A stretch of DNA of 64,000 bases from Sternotherus odoratus (taxonomy: Eukaryota > Chordata > Testudines > Kinosternidae), in contig JAVMKO010000139.1 in assembly GCA_032164245.1 (NCBI GenBank), positions 1 through 64,000 on the forward strand. The letters are read 5' to 3'. Shown one piece after another: positions 45,457-55,884 of the stretch. A program made the translations under genes and the position numbers. The notes under the pieces are model-generated. The model was not told the DNA's origin. It did no database searches and saw nothing but the letters and a program-made list of their open reading frames with translations. Each line of letters starts with the position of its first letter. The stretch's first letter is position 1.

Positions 45457-46038
45457 ACACAAGATCTCCCCCATCCCAATACAGGGCTTTAATCACAACA
45501 TCTCCCCCATCCCAATACAGGGCTTTAATCACAACATCTCCCCCATCCCAATACAGAGCATTAATCACAAGATCTCCCCCATCCCAATACAGGGCTTTAA
45601 TCACAACATCTCCCCCATCCCAATACAGCGCTTTAATCACAACATCTCCCCCATCCCAATACAGCGCTTTAATCACAAGATCTCCCCCATCCGAATACAG
45701 GGCTTTAATCACAAGATCTCCACCATCCCAATACAGGGCTTTAATCACAAGATCTCCCCCATCCCAATACAGGGCTTTAATCACAAGATCTCCCCCATCC
45801 CAATACAGCACTTTAATCACAAGATCTCCCCCATCCGAATACAGCACTTTAATCACAAGATCTCCCACATCCCAATACAGGGCGTTAATCACAAGATCTC
45901 CCCCATCCGAATACAGGGCTTTAATCACAAGATCTCCCCCATCCCAATACAGGGTGTTAATCACAAGATCTCCCCCATCCAAATACAGCGCTTTAATCAT
46001 AAGATCTCCCCCATCCCAATACAGCGCTTTAATCACAA
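45457..46038. repeat. 36-bp satellite array 3, left part, about 16 copies
   Basis: Same unit as the other arrays, with a local variant, cacaacatctcccc, in the first six copies. The array is interrupted at 46038 by a provirus and resumes at 50424. Confidence 0.95.
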
Positions 46039-46651
46039 TGTTAGGCCCAAAAATATGGAGTATAAAGCATTATAGCCAGCTTAACCAAAGTTAGGCTAAC
46101 AGCAGTTATTGGAACATTCCTGTCTCTTTGTGAAAACCTGGGGGCATGCTCGCTCAAACTATAAGAGATAAGATAAGAGGGAGGGCCGCATTCTTGTAAC
46201 CAAAGTACCAGGAACAGTTTGTTTAAACAGATGGAGACTTAGAGTCTCCACTCCCTGTCACTCCCTGTTTCTGGGTTTTATCAGTACCTAACTCCCTCTT
46301 TGTTCTCAGCCTCTGGCACATGACGAAGATGCTAATAAAGAGTTGTTGAGACATCATGAACTGTTTGTACTGTCAATGAAGATAGATGTGCATAGATGTT
46401 AGAGTTTTTTTACTAGTAGAGGAGGGGGCTTGGGGGCTTCAAGTTGCTTAAGCTATGACGCGACGGAACTGTCTATATAATCACACTAGTTATTGTAAAG
46501 AGTGTGCTGGTTCTCTTTGGAGACGGGCCGCTCTCTATTGTTGCGTGCACTCTTCAATAAAGAGCTTGTATTGGACCTTGCTGGTGTTGCCTGTCTCTCA
46601 CCCTGCGGTCAGACAACGAACCTTGCCGTCTGGGTTAAAAAGTCCCCGACA
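46039..46651 (+). mobile_element. 5' LTR of integrase/env provirus
   Basis: The 613-bp LTR starts tgttaggccc and ends gtccccgaca. It carries a tatataa box at 46474-46480 and AATAAA at 46556-46561. It appears identical to the 3' LTR at 49811-50423 by eye. The bases acaa at 46035-46038 and 50424-50427 form a 4-bp target duplication, as in gammaretroviruses. Confidence 0.93.
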
Positions 46652-46655
46652 AATT

Positions 46656-46673
46656 TGGCGACTCCGCCGGGAC
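46656..46673 (+). other. Primer-binding site, probably tRNA-Arg
   Basis: tggcgactccgccgggac begins four bases after the LTR. It is complementary to the 3' end of a tRNA ending in gtcccggcggagtcgcca, which I match from memory to vertebrate tRNA-Arg (TCT type). The tRNA identity is the uncertain part. Confidence 0.65.
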
Positions 46674-46849
46674 TCGTCTGACTCTCCGGCGCGGGATCAG
46701 ACTCCGAAGCAACGCAGCGCGCATCCTCCGGCTTCGAGGAGCCTTGCCCGGTAACCTGATCCCTGCATCGGCGATAAGGCGAGTCCTGCGAACCAGCAGA
46801 AGCCTGTAGAAATCCAGCAACGTCCACCTACCCGTTGAGTAGGATCCAG

Positions 46850-47064
46850 GTCTTCGGGGTTAGAGTCCCTGGATAAGGTAAGCGATCGCCGGAAGGGGGG
46901 TTAGAGTCCTCAGAGCAGGGTTAGAGTCCCTGGAACAGGGTTAGAGTCCCTGGAACAGGGTTAGAGTCCCTGGAACAGGGTTAGAGTCCCCACAGGCTAG
47001 AATGGGACAATTAAGCAGTAAGTGCCCGGGGGACGCCCCGTTGTCTCTGATACTTAGGGATTAG
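46850..47064 (+). pseudogene. Leader with 20-bp repeats and a 20-codon gag stub
   Basis: The leader contains the 20-bp unit cagggttagagtccctggaa in three to four tandem copies (46915-46995), with diverged copies before them. ATG at 47002 opens a frame starting MGQ, as gammaretroviral Gag does, but it stops at TAG 47062-47064. Almost all of gag, protease, reverse transcriptase and RNase H is deleted between here and 47089. Confidence 0.7.
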
Positions 47065-47088
47065 AAGGAGATCTCTGGAACAGCTGGC

Positions 47089-48279
47089 TTGACTAAATCT
47101 AAGATAAGGAATTTATGCAAAGTAATAGAACAGATACATAGAAATACGCACCTAAGTGCAAATAAAATGTCCCAAATTGTTCTAAAGCAGTTTATTTCTC
47201 CTGGACTGCATGAAATAGCAAAGAGAACGGTAGAAAAATGTACTCTGTGCCAGCAATGTAATCCAAAGGGTGCTAACAAGCAAGTACTGCCTAGAAGTCG
47301 TAAGTGGGCTCATAGACCTATGCAACATATTCAAATTGACTTTACTGATTTACCTCCCTCAGAGGGAAAGAAACATTTGTTAGTCCTAATTGATCAGCTT
47401 ACAAGATGGGTAGAAGCGTACCCCACCGGAAAAGCAACTGCAACTACAGTTTGTAAAATATTACTTAATGAAATAATACCCAGGTTTGGCCCTCCTGAAG
47501 TGATTGACTCCGATCAAGGTACTCATTTCACAGCAAAAGTCTGTAAAGAACTCACTGAAGCAGTAAGAACGAAATGGGCTTTCCACGCTCCCTGGCACCC
47601 CCAGAGCTCAGGCCAGGTAGAGCGCATGAATGGAACATTAAAAAACCTTTTAACTAAACTATGCCAAGAACTCGGCCTGAAGTGGACTAAAGTCCTTTCC
47701 CTTGCTCTTTATATTGTTCGGACTACTCCAAGTGCTAGGACTAAGCTTGCACCTTATGAAATTTTGTTTGGACATGTGCCTCCAACTTTTGCTCCTTTAG
47801 TATCACTCCCAAGCGACACTGATGTGACTAAAGAAACAGAGGCTTATGTAAAAGAGTTACAGCGCCACCTAGTGACGTTACAGCAGTATTCTGCTTATTC
47901 CCAAACTTTACCACTGTGGGAGGCTGTTCATTCTTTTTTACCAGGTGATCCTGTGTGGGTGAAATCATACAAGAAGACACCGCTCCAACCGCAGTGGCTG
48001 GGACCTTTTGAGATCCTCCTGGTGAGCCCTACAGCAGTCCGAGTTAAGGAGCTGCCTACTTGGATTCACCACAGTCGAGTCAAGAGGAGCAACGCTAGGG
48101 AACCTGACCAGGCAAAAGGTTCCCCAGAAGCAGACGACGTCGGACTTCGAGGGAGCCCCGCACGTTCACCCTACCGTGAGACGGGTGAACCAGAAACAGA
48201 CGACATCTGCGCCCAGGATCAATGGACTGTTACCCCTTTGAGCGACCTGAAGCTCCGATTGCAACTGAAACAACCGTGA
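47089..48279 (+). CDS. pol: Retroviral integrase, open frame (provirus 2)
   Basis: Integrase inserts viral DNA into the host chromosome. The 396-residue frame has the zinc-binding region (histidines in IHRNTH, cysteines in CTLCQQC), a DDE core (IDFTDLP, DSDQGTHF and GQVERMN) and an SH3-like C-terminal domain around PGDPVWVKSY. It is uninterrupted, but the upstream part of pol is gone and there is no obvious own start. The first ATG is at 47168, beyond the first zinc-region histidine. Its stop is immediately before the env start. It differs clearly from the integrase of the env-less element, so the two belong to different lineages. Confidence 0.88.
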   Translation: MTKSKIRNLCKVIEQIHRNTHLSANKMSQIVLKQFISPGLHEIAKRTVEKCTLCQQCNPKGANKQVLPRSRKWAHRPMQHIQIDFTDLPPSEGKKHLLVLIDQLTRWVEAYPTGKATATTVCKILLNEIIPRFGPPEVIDSDQGTHFTAKVCKELTEAVRTKWAFHAPWHPQSSGQVERMNGTLKNLLTKLCQELGLKWTKVLSLALYIVRTTPSARTKLAPYEILFGHVPPTFAPLVSLPSDTDVTKETEAYVKELQRHLVTLQQYSAYSQTLPLWEAVHSFLPGDPVWVKSYKKTPLQPQWLGPFEILLVSPTAVRVKELPTWIHHSRVKRSNAREPDQAKGSPEADDVGLRGSPARSPYRETGEPETDDICAQDQWTVTPLSDLKLRLQLKQP

Positions 48280-48280
48280 A

Positions 48281-49732
48281 TTGGTGGTGCCCTTTTCAAA
48301 AAGGATGGCCTCAAGTTTTGGCATGGGGTTTTATATGTTTAATTTGCTTATTGTTTATTGCTTTTCTGTTTTAGTAGTACGAAGAGTAAGAACAGTAGAA
48401 ACATACAGCCCCAACACCTTCATACGCCTGGCCCATGAAATGAAAGCACGCATGCCAGCATTACAAAATACCTCCTGCTGGGTGTGCTCATTAATACCGG
48501 CAGATAGTCATAAAGGCCTTCCCATGGTCCCTATTCCCCTTAGCCCAATGAATATGACTTGGACCCCGTCTTTAAAAGACCCATCTGGGGACCTAAATAT
48601 AACTTGGGCTGACACTGGCATTTCAGACAGTAAATATCTTATAGTATGGAAAAGAGTGGGTCAGTGGTGCCTCCTAAACGAAAGAAAAATAGCAGTAAGA
48701 AACAGTGAATGCAAAGCCTACTTTAATGGCACTCATTTTAGAAGCAAGAGAGGCCCTAATATTTCCCTTCTGGACGGGGCAACCGGTTGCAGTTCTGAGT
48801 GGCATGTAGTAGTTCGTGGCCAGAAGTGTCTCCTAGATGGAGAACATCATTTTTTATATGAAGGACATAAACTGATTGATGAGTATGTTGTAAATTGCAC
48901 GCTTAAGTATAACTTCCCAAATCACTCTCTGTGCTTATGTTCCTTCAATGCTTCAGCACCTAAATTTCCTCTTCTTCCATCCTGGACAAGATGGTATAAG
49001 ATAACTAACAGGACTCTCTTTAAACTGTTCCCCACATTGTTTAGAGTATACTGAGTATGTGGCAACAAGGCATACCTAGCTCTCCCCTCATCCTGGAGTG
49101 GGTCCTGTTATTTAGCCTGGTTAGAACCACCTGTAGTGTATCGGGCTCACCTCCCAAAAAGAAAGATCAGAAATGTAAGGGGGGCTGAGGAAGACGTCAA
49201 AGAATCTCGCCCCCTCACTTGGCGAGCTCTAAACGATTAGACAGGTGTTTGTGCAAGGTTTTTCTTTGCATGTGGGAGAGCCACTTGGCGAATAGGAGAA
49301 GAGGTAATGAGACTCCAAAGGGTTTTAGAAGTAATGGCAAATACCACCGCAGATGCTTTAATAGACTTGGCAACTGAGCAGCGAAAACTCAGGCAGATGG
49401 TGCTTCAAAACCGCTTGGCTTTGGATATATTGCTAGCCTCCCAAGGGGGAACCTGTGCATTAATTAGACAAGAATGCTGTGTGTATGTCCCTGATGTCTA
49501 TAATGCCACTTGGGAGCGGGCAAACCACATTATAGAAGTTGCAAAGGACCATAGAAGAAAACGAATTGAGTCCTGGTGGAGTAACCTGTTCAATTGGATT
49601 CCAGATATAGGTGGTTGGCTCCACAATGTACTCCGGAGCGCTGTTGTAATTATATGCGGCTTACTCGCCTTATATGTAATGATAAAAGTTGGGTGTTGGA
49701 TGGGTGCCAAAGTGTGTTCTGCCCAAAAGTAA
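48281..49732 (+). pseudogene. env: Gammaretrovirus-type env, broken between SU and TM
   Basis: 48281-49054 is open for 257 residues: a hydrophobic signal segment near residues 15-33, then a cysteine- and glycosylation-site-rich surface part ending at a TGA. 49055-49306 has stops in the relevant frames, removing the end of the surface unit, the cleavage site and the fusion region. 49307-49732 is open for 141 residues of transmembrane subunit, with a heptad region, the CX6CC motif CALIRQECC and a membrane span near residues 112-133. No functional envelope protein can be produced. Confidence 0.88.
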
Positions 49733-49799
49733 CCAACCCCAAGCTCACCACTCATAGCAGTTAGTTGTCCCAGGAGTCCCCCCGAGGAACTCCAGGGAC

Positions 49800-49810
49800 A
49801 AAGGGGGGAT
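49800..49810 (+). other. Polypurine tract of provirus 2
   Basis: aaaggggggat directly precedes the 3' LTR and would prime plus-strand DNA synthesis. Confidence 0.8.
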
Positions 49811-50423
49811 TGTTAGGCCCAAAAATATGGAGTATAAAGCATTATAGCCAGCTTAACCAAAGTTAGGCTAACAGCAGTTATTGGAACATTCCTGTCTCTT
49901 TGTGAAAACCTGGGGGCATGCTCGCTCAAACTATAAGAGATAAGATAAGAGGGAGGGCCGCATTCTTGTAACCAAAGTACCAGGAACAGTTTGTTTAAAC
50001 AGATGGAGACTTAGAGTCTCCACTCCCTGTCACTCCCTGTTTCTGGGTTTTATCAGTACCTAACTCCCTCTTTGTTCTCAGCCTCTGGCACATGACGAAG
50101 ATGCTAATAAAGAGTTGTTGAGACATCATGAACTGTTTGTACTGTCAATGAAGATAGATGTGCATAGATGTTAGAGTTTTTTTACTAGTAGAGGAGGGGG
50201 CTTGGGGGCTTCAAGTTGCTTAAGCTATGACGCGACGGAACTGTCTATATAATCACACTAGTTATTGTAAAGAGTGTGCTGGTTCTCTTTGGAGACGGGC
50301 CGCTCTCTATTGTTGCGTGCACTCTTCAATAAAGAGCTTGTATTGGACCTTGCTGGTGTTGCCTGTCTCTCACCCTGCGGTCAGACAACGAACCTTGCCG
50401 TCTGGGTTAAAAAGTCCCCGACA
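49811..50423 (+). mobile_element. 3' LTR of integrase/env provirus
   Basis: 613 bp, apparently identical to the 5' LTR, with the same TATA box and AATAAA. It is followed by the acaa target duplication and the interrupted 36-bp satellite. Confidence 0.93.
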
Positions 50424-50823
50424 ACAAGATCTCCCCCATCCCAATACAGGGCTTTAATCACAAGATCTCCCCCATCCCAATACAGGGCTTTAATCACAAG
50501 ATCTCCCCCATCCCAATACAGGGCGTTAATCACAAGATCTCCCCCATCCCAATACAGGGCGTTAATCACAAGATCTCCCCCATCCCAATACAGGGCTTTA
50601 ATCACAAGATCTCCCCCATCCCAATACAGGGCTTTAATCACAAGATCTCCCCCATCCCAATACAGGGCGTTAATCACAAGATCTCCCCCATCCCAATACA
50701 GGGCGTTAATCACAAGATCTCCCCCATCCCAATACAGGGCGTTAATCACAAGATCTCCCCCATCCCAATACAGGGCGTTAATCACAAGATCTCCCCCATC
50801 CCAATACTGGGCTTTAATAACAA
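50424..50823. repeat. 36-bp satellite array 3, right part, about 11 copies
   Basis: Continuation of the array interrupted by the provirus. It ends in the same tail as array 2 (gtggatgggatgagccttgt onwards), which runs to cacgcactc at about 50935 and then joins unrelated C-rich DNA instead of gag. Confidence 0.95.
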
Positions 50824-50935
50824 GGCCAGTGCTTGTGGATGGGATGAGCCTTGTGTAAAAATTAGGCTAGGTTGAAAAATGTCCACCAAAATGGATTTGA
50901 AAAATTGGGATTGTGTTGAAACTATTCACGCACTC

Positions 50936-51800
50936 CCCGCCCCCCCCCCCCCAGCCGTTTCCCATGACAAAGTTAGATTCATCGAAAACTGAATACTGGA
51001 AAACCAAAATATTTTGATTTTGAAATGGTGCCATAGTGCCTCATGGGAGTTGTACATCTCCCATGATGCAACACAGCGACTGCCATGCTAGACCCTCTCC
51101 CTTCACCGAGGGAAGACTGGTGCATCATGGGAGATATATTCCTGCCCCAGGGCTCCAGCAGCAGGGCTCCAGTGGCGATTTAAAGGGCCCAGGGCTCCGG
51201 CCACTGTGGGCGGGTCTCAGGCCCTTTAAATCGCTACCCGAGCCCCGCTGCTGGAGCCTTGGGGTAGCGGCAGCGGGTCTCTGGCAGTGATTTAAAGTAA
51301 CAGGGGCACCTGTTAACTCTGCAAAGCCCTGGGCCTTTTAAAACTCAGCCAGAGCCTGGTGCCCTGGGGTAGCGGCAGCAGCTGGGAGCCTCTGGGGCTC
51401 TGTTGGTGATTTAAAGGGCCCAGTGATTTAGCAGAAGCTGGAGCATCAGGCCCTTTAAATTGGCTCCAAGCCCCAGGGCTCCCAACCGCCTCTGCAGTTG
51501 GTAGCTCCGGGAGTGATTTAAAGGGCCTGAGGCTCCCAGCTGCTGCTACTGCAGCCAGAGTCTTGGGCCCTTTAAATCTTAATTTAAAGGGCCTGGGGCT
51601 TTAGAGACCCCACCTCTTCCAGTTGAAGCCCCACCCCCTGCTCAGGACTCCCCCATACCAGTCAGTTGGTTTCACCCCTGAGCTTGGCTCTGTCTTACTG
51701 GTGGAGCAATCACCATTGTGCATGGGGCGGTCTGCTAGACCCCGGCCTCCAGGGCTAGAGAGCAGCTGGAGCAGGAGCCGCAGAAGGTCCAAGTATTTTG
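50936..51800. repeat. Palindromic 'gatttaaagggc' repeat block and inverted tgcatcatgggagat pair
   Basis: Near 51045-51135, acatctcccatgatgcaaca faces ggtgcatcatgggagata, an inverted repeat of about 16 bp. From 51150 to 51610, blocks of gatttaaagggcc and ggccctttaaatcg alternate with GC-rich gctccagcagcgggg-type sequence, giving repeated short palindromes. No gene seen. Confidence 0.75.
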
Positions 51801-54673
51801 AAGTATCAGCAAAGGGTCCCCCCCCCGTAGGGCAGAGTCTGTTCTAGTCTTGTGAAGCCAACAGTATAACTGGGTTCGGAAAGAACTGGAAAAATGCCTA
51901 GTACAGCCACTGCTGCTCCTACTAGGCAAGATGGCAGAATACAAGCCTTACGCCTCGAACTGCCAGAACCTGGGAGCGGACAACAGGGGAGGGGATCACT
52001 GAAACGTGTCCCCTTCTCCTCATTCCCTCTGGTGCATTGGCCCCTCGGGGACAGGCTACTGGCTGGATGGACCATTGAGAGGACACACGGTGGCTGCTCT
52101 GATCTTCCACACCTGGGTGAAGCTTTTGGCCTGACATTTTTGGCACCAAAAAAGGCAGATTGAGCAACACTGAAACCCTTTGGACTTTGCTGCATTGTTG
52201 GCATAGGGAAAAAGTTCTTTTAAAATTCTGCTAAACCGACACATTGTGTTGACAGTTTTGAAAAAAACTTTGTTTCCACTTCCAAATGGACTTTTCAAGG
52301 TCTCCTTTACTCATGTTACATTTTCAATGGGGCCAGAGGTTGTTCTGATTTGGTCAGATCAAGTTGACATCAGTTTTGATTTTCCAGATTGCTGAGAGCT
52401 TGAATGTTTTTGTTCTGACCCAGAATGAATTTATGGTCTGTGACATTCCTCCCCCCCCCGCCCCATCCCACAGCTGCCCAGCTCTAGTTCGTGTGTATTT
52501 TTGATCAACGTGGATGCTAAATTACTATTTTCTCTCTTTTAGCAAGGATTAACGCCACCTGGAATGGGCAGAGATCAGTGCTGCACCTTCATGGGACTCT
52601 GCACATAGCCTGGACAATTGCTAAACACCCCAAGGTACTGGGGATACCCGAGGGTCAGTGTCTCTAGCACAATAAACCCTTGCAATCCTGTCAATACCAT
52701 GTTGCAGCTTCACTGTTACCCTGTGTTTGTGTTGTCCCTTTTAGCAAGACATGCTCAGGTTCTGGCAGAGTGTTTCAGAGCCACAAGGGGGTTAGTGAAT
52801 TCTGATTTCCTAGACAAAGCCAGACTATTGGAGTCATCTACACTTTAGCCTCCTGCAAAAAACAAACAGGACTTCACTGAATTTAATTCCTGCACCAGTT
52901 ACTTGAATGAGAGCAGATCTCTAAAAGAACATCCAAGCTGGATTTAAAAGTGATTGGGGAATTCCCTGTGACCCCTGCTAAGATGTGCCCCTAGTTAGTC
53001 ACCCTTCTAAACCCTTTGTGCCTACTTTTGAACTTGTCAACTTCTGTCCACTGGATCTTGTTGGGCCTTGTTTTGGGAGATGGTAGAGGTTCTTCAAAGC
53101 TTCTTCTCCAGCACACAATAGAGCCCTAGACAGATCAGAACCCCACTCTAGCTAAACAGGGCCAGCCATGCCAATACCGACCCTGCTGAGCCCACAGTCT
53201 AAATCAGTGGGCACTTGACCCAGGGGAAACCAAGACAGAGTTCCTGATTCTCAGGGCAGCAGGAGCATGAGGTCACCTTGCTGGTCTGCAGCCCCCAGAG
53301 CCCATGTTGAAAACCACTGCCCTCGAGAGAAGTCTTACAAGGGGGGAGGAAAAAGCCCCTGAAGACAAACACCAGGCCCAGGGTGACCAGGCAGCAAGTG
53401 TAACAAATAGGGAAGGGTAATAGAAACCTATATAAGAGGAGACCCAGAAAATCAGGACTGTCCCTAGAAGAGTCAAGACATCTGGTCACCCTAACCAAGC
53501 CCCAAAGTGGAGCTGGTTCCTTAGTTTCTGCCTCCCTTCCTTGGTGGGATGGAGGGGGCCGAAAAAAAGGCTGAATCAGTTAGAAAGAGCAAGGGAGTCA
53601 TCAGATCTCATCTTCCCTCCTGTGTGTGCATGTCAGGAGCCACCAGCACCATGCACACCCTAAAAAACCCCCACACAAAACAGCAGGACCATGTGTTCCA
53701 AGGTGCCGTCCTCCCCAACCCAGCTCACCCAGGGAATGGAAGAAAAGCTGTGCTGCTGCAGCTGCAGCCCTGGAGTCACATACTCACATTCCATCTAAAA
53801 TGTATTAAAAAGATTCACACCAGGTTGTGAGAGGGGGACTCGCCCTAATAGTTCTCACTGTCACCAGATAAAGCATTGTCAGGACACTTTCCTATTGTTT
53901 GACCTGTGATCTCTGTCTGGTTTGAAAAGGTTTCTGTCTCCTGTATAATTAATGGTGCTAGGTGTAAATCAGTTAAGGTGGTGGGGTAGGATTGGTTAGG
54001 TAATTTTGTTAGGATTGGTTAGTAAAATTATACTAAGATAATTGGTTAAAAGAAGCAAGACTCAAGAAAAAGCTGAGGAGAAGAAGATCAGAAAAAAAAT
54101 ACCAGAAGCAAGGAGGAGAAGGGCTGGAAGAAGACCAAAGGAGATAAGGAACCCCTGAGGAAAAGAACTCCCCTCCAAGACCCAGCCTAAGATAAAAGCT
54201 GCCAGGACTTTTCTGACCCTGAGGTGCAGCAGCTAAGATCCAGAGACTGACCTTGCTTGTCATATACAGGGGAAGCCTGCTTGCCTGTCCCAGGATTGGT
54301 GAGCATGATACTGTGTGTTTAGCTTGTGTATTCTGTTTGTTTGGGAATTGTCAATAAATAGGATAAGGATATTACTGTGTGAGGCTCTTTCAGCGGCTAA
54401 AGGTCCTGCCAACCCGCAGGAAGATGTGCCCTGAGCCCTAGGAATTGGGGAAGGGTGGCTGTACAAATTAACAGGGTTTCACCTTGAGCCCTAGGAACTG
54501 GGTAAAGGTGTATGTCCCTATAGTGTGGAAGGGATAGAGAATTTGTGCGGGTAACAGTGCATGGCACAGGACTGCAGGAATTTAGTTTTGAAACAGCCCC
54601 CACCCACCCACCCCTTTCCTTTTGAGAACACCACAGGGTTTTTTTGGGGGGGGTGGGGGGGGAAGACAACTTA

Positions 54674-55796
54674 ACACAAGATCTCCCGCATCCCAATACA
54701 GGGTGTTAATCACAAGATCTCCCCCATCCAAATACAGGGTGTTAATCACAAGATCTCCCCAATCCCAATACAGGGCTTTAATCACAAGATCTCCCCAATC
54801 CCAATACAGGGCTTTAATCACAAGATCTCCCCAATCCCAATACAGGGCATTAATCACAAGATCTCCCCCATCCCAATACAGGGCGTTAATCACAAGATCT
54901 CCCCAATCCCAATACAGGGCTTTAATCACAAGATCTCCCCCATCCCAATACAGGGCGTTAATCACAAGATCTCCCCCATCCCAATACAGGGCGTTAATCA
55001 CAAGATCTCCCCCATCCCAATACAGGGCTTTAATCACAAGATCTCCCCCATCCCAATACAGGGCGTTAATCACAAGATCTCCCCCATCCCAATACAGGGC
55101 GTTAATCACAAGATCTCCCCCATCCCAATACAGGGCGTTAATCACAAGATCTCCCCCATCCCAATACAGGGCGTTAATCACAAGATCTCCCCCATCCCAA
55201 TACAGGGCGTTAATCACAAAATCTCCCCCATCCCAATACAGGGCGTTAATCACAAGATCTCCCCCATCCCAATACAGGGCTTTAATCACAAGCCCTCCCC
55301 CATCCCAATACAGGGCTTTAATCACAAGATCTCCCCCATCCCAATACAGGGCGTTAATCACAAGATCTCCCCCATCCGAGTACAGGGCGTTAATCACAAG
55401 ATCTCCCCCATCCCAATACAGGGCGTTAATCACAAGATCTCCCCCATCCCAATACAGGGCTTTAATCACAAGATCTCCCCCATCCCAATACAGCGCTTTA
55501 ATCACAAGATCTCCCCCATCCCAATACAGCGCTTTAATCACAAGATCTCCCCCATCCCAATACAGCGCTTTAATCACAAGATCTCCCCCATCCGAATACA
55601 GGGCTTTAATCACAAGATCTCCCCCATCCCAATACAGGGCTTTAATCACAAGATCTCCCCCATCCCAATACAGGGCGTTAATCACAAGATCTCCCCCATC
55701 CCAATACAGGGCTTTAATCACAAGATCTCCCCCATCCCAATACAGGGCTTTAATCACAAGATCTCCTCCATCCGAATACAGGGCTTTAATAACAAG
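54674..55796. repeat. 36-bp satellite array 4, about 31 copies
   Basis: Duplicate of array 2 with one unit fewer and a few substitutions that swap gcgcttt for gggcttt or gggcgtt, suggesting some shuffling between units after the duplication. Confidence 0.95.
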
Positions 55797-55884
55797 GCCA
55801 CGGGGTGTGGATGGGATGAGCCTTGTGTAAAAATTAGGCTAGGTTGAAAAATGTCCACCAAAATGGATTTGAAAAATTGGGATT

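Larger units (their letters stand above)
33071..51800 (+). repeat. 18.7-kb tandem duplication, first period
   Basis: From aagtatcagcaaagggtccc at 33071 the sequence is repeated from 51801 to the window end. The offset is 18730 at the start and 18691 after one 36-bp unit and a few bases of a C run are lost. Only a few substitutions per several kb were noticed (for example 38311 versus 57002). The period contains four blocks: flank, 36-bp array with truncated gag-pol and LTR; a second flank copy; a split array with the second provirus; and a palindromic repeat block. Confidence 0.9.
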
